Assembly (NCBI RefSeq): GCF_018294505.1
Contig: NC_057810.1
Span: 707,559,859-707,623,858, forward strand
Direction of reading: 5' to 3'
From: Triticum aestivum
Lineage: Eukaryota; Streptophyta; Magnoliopsida; Poales; Poaceae
Length of the DNA: 64,000 bases
In this document: piece after piece, positions 56,340-64,000 of the stretch
Layout: each line of letters begins with the position of its first letter
Position numbering within the stretch: position 1 is the first letter of the stretch
Translations under genes and position numbers: made by a program
The notes under the pieces: generated by a model
The model's database searches: none
What the model was told of the DNA's origin: nothing
Seen by the model: the letters and a program-made list of their open reading frames with translations, nothing else

Positions 56340-57861
56340 TGATACGTCTCCAACATATCTATAATTTATGAAGTATTCATGCTATTATATTATCCATCTA
56401 TGATGTTTTATATGCATTTTTATGTCATTTTATATGATTTTTGGGACTAACCTATTAACCTAGAGCCCAGTGCCAGTTTCTGTTTTCTCCTTGTTTTTTT
56501 GTTTTACAGAAAAGGGATACCAAATGGAGTCCAATTGACATGCCAATTTTTGAGGATTTTTTATGGACCAAAAGAAGACCACGGAGCATCGAAGTTGGGC
56601 CAGAAGAGTCCCGCACAGCCCACGAGAGTGGGGGGCGCCCCCCTATCTCGTGGACAGCCCGGAGACCCCCCCCCCTGACGTGAAACCAACGCCAAATATT
56701 CCTATAAATACAGAAACCTTCGGGAATTAACCTAGATTGGAAGTTCCGCTGCCGCAAGCCTCTGTAGACATGAGAAATCAATCTAGGCCCTCTCCGGCAC
56801 CTTACCGGAGGGGGCCATCATCACCGGAGGGCATGGAGGAGGATCTCGGAGGGGCCATCATCACCATGAAGGCCAAGGACCAGAGGGGGAAGCCATGGAG
56901 GAGGAAGCACAAGGGGGAGAACGTCTCCTCCTCTCTCTCGGTGGCACCGAAGTGCCACCGGGAGGGGAATCATCGCCGCGGTGATCATCTTCATCAACAT
57001 CACCATCATCATCACCATCCTCATCTCTTTTACGTGGTCCACTCTCCCGCACCCCGCTGTAATACCTACTTGAACATGGTGCTTTATGCTACATATTATG
57101 ATCCAATGATGTGTTGCCATCCTATGATGTTTTGAGTAGATATATTTTGTCCTTGGGTTGATTGATGGTCCAGATTGGTACGAGTTGTATGTTTTACTAC
57201 TGGTGCTGTCCTATGGTGCCCTCCGTGTCGCGCAAGCGTGAGTGATTCCCGCTGTAGGGTGTTGCAATACGTCCATGATTCGCTTATAGTGGGTTGTGTG
57301 AGTGACTGAAACACAAACCCGAGTAAGGGGGTTGTTGCGTATGGGATAAAGAGGACTTGATGCTTTAATGCTATGGTTAGGTTTTACCTTAATGATCTTT
57401 AGTAGTTGCGGATGCTTTCTAGAGTTCCAATCATAAGTGCATATGATCCAAGTAGGAAAAGTATGTTAGCTTATGCCTCTCCCTCATATGAAATTGCAAT
57501 GACGACTATCGATCTTGTTAACAATTGCCTAGGATAATTCCGCATACCGATCCATCATTATTCCACACTCGCTATTTATATTATTTAGTAATATATTCTA
57601 ACTTTATGATAACAACACCTACTTTTATGTTCTATCTCTCCGGTATCATACAAAGTTATCCTCTACATACCCACAACATAGTTTTATTTCTTGTAGCTAG
57701 TTGGAAGCAAACATTCGGTGCACGCAGAGTCGTATCAGTGGCAGATAGGGCTTGAGAGAATATTGATCTTACCTTTAGCTCCTTGTGGGTTCGACACTCC
57801 ATACTTATCACTTCCACCTTTGGGAATTGCTACGATGATTCCCTGCACTTGGGGATTATCA
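56340..57861 (+). repeat. 5' LTR of element F
   Basis: 1522 bases. It contains a CATCATCACCATCCTCATC-type run at 56990-57020 and short ORFs that recur in the 3' LTR, hence not genes. Confidence 0.92.
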
Positions 57862-60800
57862 AGCTCTTTTCTGGCGCCGTTGCCGGGGAGCAATAGCGTG
57901 AGGTTGATATTCTCGTGTGTGCTTGTTTGCTGTCTTCACTGAGTAGATGTTGTTTTTCCTTTTTGTTTCTGTTTAGTTGTGGGTGAAACATACAAAAAAA
58001 ATTAAAAAGACTGAAAATACCAAAAAAGAATTACTTGCCTCTCATGCCTAAAAAAAGGTTTTTCAAAAAGAGAAGTGATTGGAAAGGTATGCATTGAAGA
58101 AGTGAGGGTCGACCTTGAGCACTTGTGTTCATGCTCACCGAAACAATGTAGAATTTTTCATGGAAGTTTCTCTGTAAATAGTTATCCCCTTGTATATATC
58201 CTTTGTATTATAAAAATAATGTGCCAAGCTTTGGTTTTAGTGTGATAAGATTGCTTGCTTACTATGTGCAGAACAAAAACAGAAACTTTGGTTGTAGTGC
58301 ATGAATTTACATTTTTTTTACTGGAAAGTCAAATGGGTGTGAAACCTTTTGCACATTACTTCTGTACAAAATTTTCAAATTGTCAAATTTATTTCATATT
58401 TTTTGGAGTTATAGAAGTTAACTAAACTTCCAGATTAGTACAGACTGTCCTGTTCTTGACAGATTCTATTTTTCGTGTGTTGTTTTCTTATTTTGATGCA
58501 TTTATGGATAGTATGTAGGGTATGAACCATATAGAAGTTGGAATAAAGTAGGTTTAACACCAATATAAACAAAGAATGAGTTAATTACAGTACCTTAAAG
58601 TGGTAGTTTGCTTTATTACACTAACGGATCTCACAAGTTTTTATTTAAGTTTTTGTGAATGAAGTGTTTGAATAACGAGGAGTTACCGATGTGAGAAGAA
58701 TAAAGAGAGACAAGAGTTCAAGCTTGGGGATGCCCAAGGCACCCCAAGTAAATATTTCAAAGGATACTCAAGCATCTAAGCTTGGGGATGCCCCGGTTGG
58801 CATCCCATCTTTCTTCTTCAACAAATATTGGTATACCTCGGTTTTTGTTTTGTTCACATGTTTTGTGTCCTTTGTGTTTGTATTTTTCTTTAAGATTAAT
58901 GCTAGTATGAGATAGCTCTTCATTGATTATAGAATACTTCATGTGCTTCACTTATATCTTTTAAGTATGATCTTATAGAATTGCTCTTTGTGCTTCACTT
59001 AAATCGTTTGAGTATGGTTTTATATAATGCTTCGTACGCTTCACTTATATATTTTGAGATTGGATATTGGCCAGTCTGTATTAATTGTAGAATGCTCCAG
59101 GAACTTCACTTATATCTTTTGAAGTATGAACAATACTATAATTTAAAGTGGGTTTGGAAGAGTGTCAACTTTAGGAATTAGTGATCCCACTATCTTGGAG
59201 GGTGTTGAATCTTCGTACGATATTTATGAAAGTGGATTTGGAAGAGTGTCAACTTTAGTTAGTATTCCACTATTTCGGAAGAGGTTCAAATTGAGTTTGA
59301 GAACAAATTTGCTATCCATGATGCCACTGAAAATTATTCTGAGGAAGGAATATGTGCTTGTAGGAGTTGCAATAATATCATGTTTCCTCTCTATGTGCTT
59401 AAAGTTTTGAAGTTATACTTGTTTTGCCTTCCTATGCTAGTTGACTTTTGTTCCTATAGATTGTGTGCTCACAAAATCCCTAGGCATAGGAAGTGAGTTA
59501 GATTTAAATGTGCTAGCCATATTCTTCATGATGCTCTCTTTGTGTTTCAACTCTTTTCTTTTATGCGAGCATCATTGAAATCATCATGCCTAGCTAAAAG
59601 GAATTAAAGAAAAGCGCTTGTTGGGATACAACCCAATATTTATCCTTACTGTTTTTGTGTGTCTACATGATTAAGCTACTGTAGCAATCATGTTTTATAG
59701 CTTTTGTTTCAATAAAGTGCCAAGTAAGACCTTTGGGAAGACTTGGGTGATAGTTAATGTATCTTGCTGTAAAAAACAGAAACTTTGCGCTCCCGAGATT
59801 AGCTGTCATTTTTTACAGAAGAGTGATTTACAGTTGATTCTTTTTAATAAGATTAATAGATAAATCCCTCACGTCCACCAATTTATTTCATAATTTTTGG
59901 AGTAGCAGAAGTATGGTTATTGTTCAGATCATTACAGACTGTTCTGTTTCTGACAGATTCTGTTTTCACTGCATAGTTTGCTTGTTTTCTAGTTTCTATG
60001 GCTTATATTTCTCAATATAAATTGTAGAAATGATATGGTACAGTAGGCATTATGTGAAAACAATTATGAAGCTTGTCTCTTACAGTACCCAAGTGCATGG
60101 TTTACTCTTTGTCATACTAACCTATCTCACGAAGTTTGGTTAAGTTTTCTGTGATTGAAGTTTTCAAGTTTTGGGTGAGATATCGATATGAGGAGAATAA
60201 GGAATGGAAAGACCCAAAGATTGGGGATGCCCAAGGCACCCCAAGGTAATATTCAAGGAAGACTCAAGCGCCTAAGCTTGGGGATGCCCCAGAAGGCATC
60301 CCCTCTTTCGTCTTCAAAACTATCGGTATACCTTACCCGGAGCTATATTTTTATTCGTCACATGATATGTGTTTTGCTTGGAGCGTATTTTCAATTTTAT
60401 ATTGGATCTGAAATATTGAATAGAAAAAGGGAACCCTCCCATGGCTAGTTAATTATTTGACTACTCAGCGCCCTTCACTCATATCTTTTGGAGTAGTTTG
60501 TCATTTACTCATGTGCTTCATGTATATCCTATGAGTAAATGGGGGAATGAATTGAATGTCATAAATCTAAAATTATATATGTTTCATTTCCTTATAACAT
60601 GGATAGTAATGACTTCACATATAAAGAGTATGAGGCATAAAAATTGTTGAGAGTTGGCAAACGTAGTTTTGGTCATCGTTGCAATTAATAGGAAGTAATA
60701 AGGAAAGATAGGTTCACATACAAATATATTATCTTGGACATCTTTTATGATTGGGAGCACTCATTAAGTATGACATGCTAAGAGAATTGACGTTGGACAA

Positions 60801-61846
60801 GGAAGACAATGTAATGATTTGTGTTTTCTCAAATCTCAGTTAAAGTATATTGTCATTGACCTTCCGAATATATTGAGCTTGCCTATCCCCCTCATGCTAA
60901 CCAAATTCCTTGCACCAAGTAGAGATACTACTTGTGCTTCCAAATATCCTTAAACCCAGTTTTGCCACGAGAGTCCACCATACCTATCGATGGATTGAGT
61001 AAGATCCTTCAAGTAAGTTGTCATCGGTGCAAGCAATAAAAATTGCTCTTTAAATATGCATAACTTATTAGTGTGGAGAAAATAAGCTTTGTACGATCTT
61101 GTTGTGGAAGTAATAAAAGCGATGGACTACATAATAAAGGTCCACATACAAGGGGCAATATAAAGTGATGTTCTTTCGCATTAAGATTTTTTGTATCCAA
61201 CCCTAAAAGCGCATGACAACCTCTGCTTCCCTCTGCGAAGGGCCTATCTTTTACTTTATGTTTTTACTTTATGCTTGAGTCAAGGTGATCCTCACCTTTC
61301 CCTTTTTCATTTTATCCTTTGGCAAGCTCCTCGTATTTGAAAGATCATGATATATATATCCAATTGGATGTAAGTTAGCATGGGCTATTATTGTTGACAT
61401 CACCTAAAGGTGAATACGTTGGGAGGCAACACAATAAGCCCCTATCTTTCTCAGTGTCCGGCTGAAACTCCTTAACCACAAGTATTGCGTGAGTGTTAGC
61501 AATTGTAGAAGACTATATGATAGTTGAGTATGTGGACTTGGTAAAAAGCTCTATTCTTGACTCTTTCTGATGTTATGATAAATTGCAATTGCTTCAATGA
61601 CTGAGATTATAGTTTGTTAGTCCACAATGAAGTTTCTGAACCATACTTGACATTGTGAATAGATTGTTACTTGATCATGAAAAATTTTATGAGATAAGCT
61701 ACTATTATGACACATTTTGATGCTAGAAAAGGTGATTAAAACTATCATTGATCAAACTTGTGCACCTGCTAGCATTCACACTTCATAAATTATTTCTTTT
61801 ATCATTTACCTACTCGAGGACGAGCAGGAATTAAGCTTGGGGATGC
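57862..61846 (+). other. Internal region of element F, non-coding, duplicated module
   Basis: Starts with the PBS. Two diverged copies of a roughly 440-base module (about 58430-58870 and 59925-60375) each run from ACAGACTGT(C/T)CTGTT to two AAGCTTGGGGATGCCC motifs with an intervening CCAAGGCACCCCAAG. 60600-61673 is shared with D. Short ORFs at 58691-58915 and 60188-60448 translate the PPT-like motifs (LGMPKAPQ) and are not credible proteins. Confidence 0.75.
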
Positions 61847-63382
61847 TGATACGTCTGCAACGTATCTATAATTTATGAAGTATTCATGCTATTATATTAT
61901 CCATCTGTGATGTTTTATATGCATTTATATGTCATTTTATATGATTTTTTGGACTAACCTATTAACCTAGAGCCCAGTGCCAGTTTCTGTTTTGTCCTTG
62001 TTTTTGTGTTTTACAGAAAATGGATACCAAACGGAGTCCAATTGACGTGCCAATTTTTGAGGATTTTTTATGGACCAAAAGAAGACCACGGAGCATCAGA
62101 GTTGGGCCAGAATAGTCCCGGGCTGCCCACGAGAGTGGGGGGCGCCCCCCACCCCAAGGGCGTGCCCCCCTATCTCGTGGACAGCCCGGAGACCCCCCTG
62201 ACGTGAAACCAACGCCAAATATTCCATTAAATACAGAAACCTTCGGGAATTAACCTAGATCGGAAGTTCCGCCGCCGCAAGCCTCTGTAGCCACGAGAAA
62301 TCAATCTAGGCCCTCTTCGGCACCCTGCCGGAGGGGGCCATCATCACCGGAGGCCATGGAGGAGGATCTCGGAGGGGCCATCATCACCATGAAGGCCAAG
62401 GACCAGAGGGGGGAAGCCATGGAGGAGGAAGCACAAGGGGGAGAACCTCTCCTCCTCTCTCTTGCTGGCACCGGAGTGCCATCGGGAGGGGAATCATCGC
62501 CGCGGTGATCGTCTTCATCAACATCACCATCATCATCACCATCCTCATCTCTTTTACGTGGTCAACTCTCCCGCACCCCGCTATAATCCCTAGTTGAACA
62601 TGGTGCTTTATGCTACATATTATGATCCAATGATCTGTTGCCATCCTATGATGTTTTGAGTAGATATCTTTTGTCCTTGGGTTGATTGATGGTCTAGATT
62701 GGTACGAGTTGTATTTTTTATTATTGGTGCTGTCCTATGGTGCCCTCCGTGTCGCGCAAGTGTGAGGGATTCCCGCTGTAGGGTGTTGCAATACGTGCAT
62801 GATTCGCTTATAGTGGGTTGCATGAGTGACTGAAACACAAACCCGAGTAAGGGGGTTGTTGCGTATGGGATAAAGAGGACTTGATGCTTTAATGCTATGG
62901 TTGGGTTTTACCTTAATGATCTTTAGTAGTTGCGGATGCTTGCTAGAGTTCCAATCATAAGTGCATATGATCCAAGTAGGAAAAGTATGTTAGCTTATGC
63001 CTCTCCCTCATATGAAATTGCAATGATGACTATCGATCTTGTTAACAATTGCCTAGGATAATTCCGCACACCGATCCATCATTATTCCACACTCGCTATT
63101 ATTATTTAGTAATATATTCTAACTTTATGATAATAGCACCTACTTTTATGTTCTAGCTCTCCGATATCATACAAAGTTATCCTCTACATACCCACAACAT
63201 AGTTTTATTTCTTGTAGCTAGTTGGAAGCAAATATTCGGTGCATGTAGAGTCGTATCAGTGGCAGATAGGGCTTGAGAGAATATTGATCTTTCCTTTAGC
63301 TCCTTGTGGGTTCGACACTCCATACTTATCACTTCCACCTTTGGGAATTGCTACGATGATTCCCTGCACTTGGGGATTATCA
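61847..63382 (+). repeat. 3' LTR of element F
   Basis: 1536 bases, aligning to 56340-57861 with scattered substitutions. A GC block near 62145-62168 (CCACCCCAAGGGCGTGCCCC) is shortened in the 5' LTR. Confidence 0.92.
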
Positions 63383-63603
63383 GTAGTAACTAAGCAAAGA
63401 TCAATATATGAAAATCTCGTAGGCATTGGATCGGTGATAACCATGTAGGATAGCATTCATCATATAACAGTTATAACCTAGGGCGACACAAAACTAGCTC
63501 CTATTTATCAATGTAATATAGGCATGTATTCCGTATATAATCATACTTGTTGTGATAAGAACTTGCATAACATCTTTTGTCCTACCCTCCCATGGCAGCG
63601 GGG

Positions 63604-64000
63604 TGAAGTAAATATGCCCTAGAGGAAATAATAAAGTTATTATTTTATTTCCTTGTATCATGATAAATGTTTATTATTCATGCTAGAATTGTATTAACCG
63701 GAAACTTAGCACATGTGTGAATACATAGACAAAATAGAGTGTCCCTAGTATGCCTCTACTTGACTAGCTTATTTATCAAAGATGGTCATGTTTCCTAACC
63801 ATAGACATGTGTTGTCATTTGATGAACGGGATCACATCATTAGAGAATGATCTGATGGACAAGACCCATTCGTTAGCTTAGCACTATGATCATTTAGTTT
63901 ATTGCTATTGCTTTCTTCATGACTTATACATGTTCCTATGACTATGAGATTATGCAACTCCCGAATACCAGAGGAACACTTAGTGTGCTATCAAACGTCA
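63604..64000 (+). mobile_element. Element H: 5' part of a Copia LTR, cut by window end
   Basis: Begins TGAAGTAAATATGCCCTAGA, then AATAATAAAGTTATTATTTT and GGGATCACATCATTAGAGAA, related to but clearly distinct from element C's LTR. Inserted in the 5' LTR of A directly after CATGGCAGCGGGG. The other end and its target duplication are outside the window. Confidence 0.75.

Larger units (their letters stand above)
56340..63382 (+). mobile_element. Element F: Gypsy-type LTR element without coding genes
   Basis: LTRs 56340-57861 (1522 bp) and 61847-63382 (1536 bp) start TGATACGTCT and end GGGGATTATCA. Target duplication GTAGT at 56335-56339 and 63383-63387. The PBS 57872-57889 is a perfect tRNA-Asp site. 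The PPT GAATTAAGCTTGGGGATGC ends at 61846. The 3985-base internal region has no gag, protease, RT, integrase or RNase H on either strand. It must be mobilised by a relative. The LTR start is related to that of B. Confidence 0.9.
56080..63603 (-). repeat. 5' LTR of element A (partial), split by F and H
   Basis: Pieces 56080-56339 and 63388-63603 are collinear with 18661-19140 of the 3' LTR. The remainder lies beyond H and the window edge. Confidence 0.85.
18661..64000 (-). mobile_element. Element A: host Ty3/Gypsy retrotransposon, non-autonomous, right end outside window
   Basis: LTRs read TGATACGT...TTATCA on the minus strand. The 3' LTR is at the left (18661-24625). The 5' LTR starts at 56080 and continues past 64000, cut by F and H. 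The primer-binding site (56051-56068) matches the 3' end of tRNA-Asp with one mismatch. A PPT-like run (AAGCTTGGGCAGT on the minus strand, about 24626-24638) precedes the 3' LTR. The internal region carries broken gag and protease plus a further ORF, but no reverse transcriptase or integrase. It contains insertions G, B (with C), D (with E), F and H, so it is the oldest insertion here. Its target duplication cannot be tested because the right end is missing. Confidence 0.85.

Noticed and set aside
56737..57135. Plus-strand ORF with a His run
   Set aside because: It is in the LTR of F and is repeated with changes in the 3' LTR; the His run comes from a CATCATCAC repeat.

Overview
The window is plant nuclear DNA, almost certainly from a Triticeae grass (wheat, Aegilops, barley or a close relative). 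Three things point there: a BARE/WIS/Angela-type Copia element with its typical TGTTGGAAATATGCCC...CAACA LTRs, several Ty3/Gypsy elements primed by tRNA-Asp with TGATACGTC or TGATAACCC LTR starts, and deep nesting of these elements. I see no prokaryotic, organellar or CRISPR content.

Positions 1-18660 form a gene island. It holds the last exon of a B3-like gene (97-333, +), a compact single-exon DEDDy 3'-5' exonuclease gene of the Werner-exonuclease-like type (1304-1888, +), and a four-exon minus-strand gene with two B3-like domains (8104 to about 6897) whose last exon matches the window-start fragment. Divergent from that gene is a three-exon gene with a transit-peptide-like N-terminus (8930-10435, +). 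Its promoter lies in an 825-bp shared intergenic stretch carrying two strong GC hairpins. Beyond these are scattered exon-like pieces I cannot assign (11.6-15 kb), a 213-bp tandem duplication, a decayed ubiquitin pseudogene (16336-16517, -), three LINE-like 3' tails and a repeat-derived ORF (18131-18673, -).

Positions 18661-64000 are one nest of retrotransposons. The host is a minus-oriented, non-autonomous Gypsy element (A). Its 3' LTR is 18661-24625 and its 5' LTR runs from 56080 off the right edge. Element A was hit by: G, a 4.55-kb solo-LTR-like element in its 3' LTR (target duplication TACTC); B, a minus-oriented Gypsy element (24653-40572, CTTGT), itself hit by Copia element C in its 5' LTR (31451-40074, GATTC); D, a plus-oriented Gypsy element (41713-50950), itself hit by a 292-bp Mutator-type MITE E (9-bp duplication TATAAGAAA); F, a plus-oriented, coding-empty Gypsy element in A's 5' LTR (56340-63382, GTAGT); and H, a second Copia LTR running off the end (63604-).

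No element here is intact. C keeps every Copia domain but has stops and frameshifts. D lost its reverse transcriptase core. A and B keep gag and protease pieces only. F has no recognisable protein. Most insertion boundaries could be fixed to the base from target-site duplications and LTR ends. Domain and gene names come from motifs read by eye. TE family names are from memory and should be treated as approximate.
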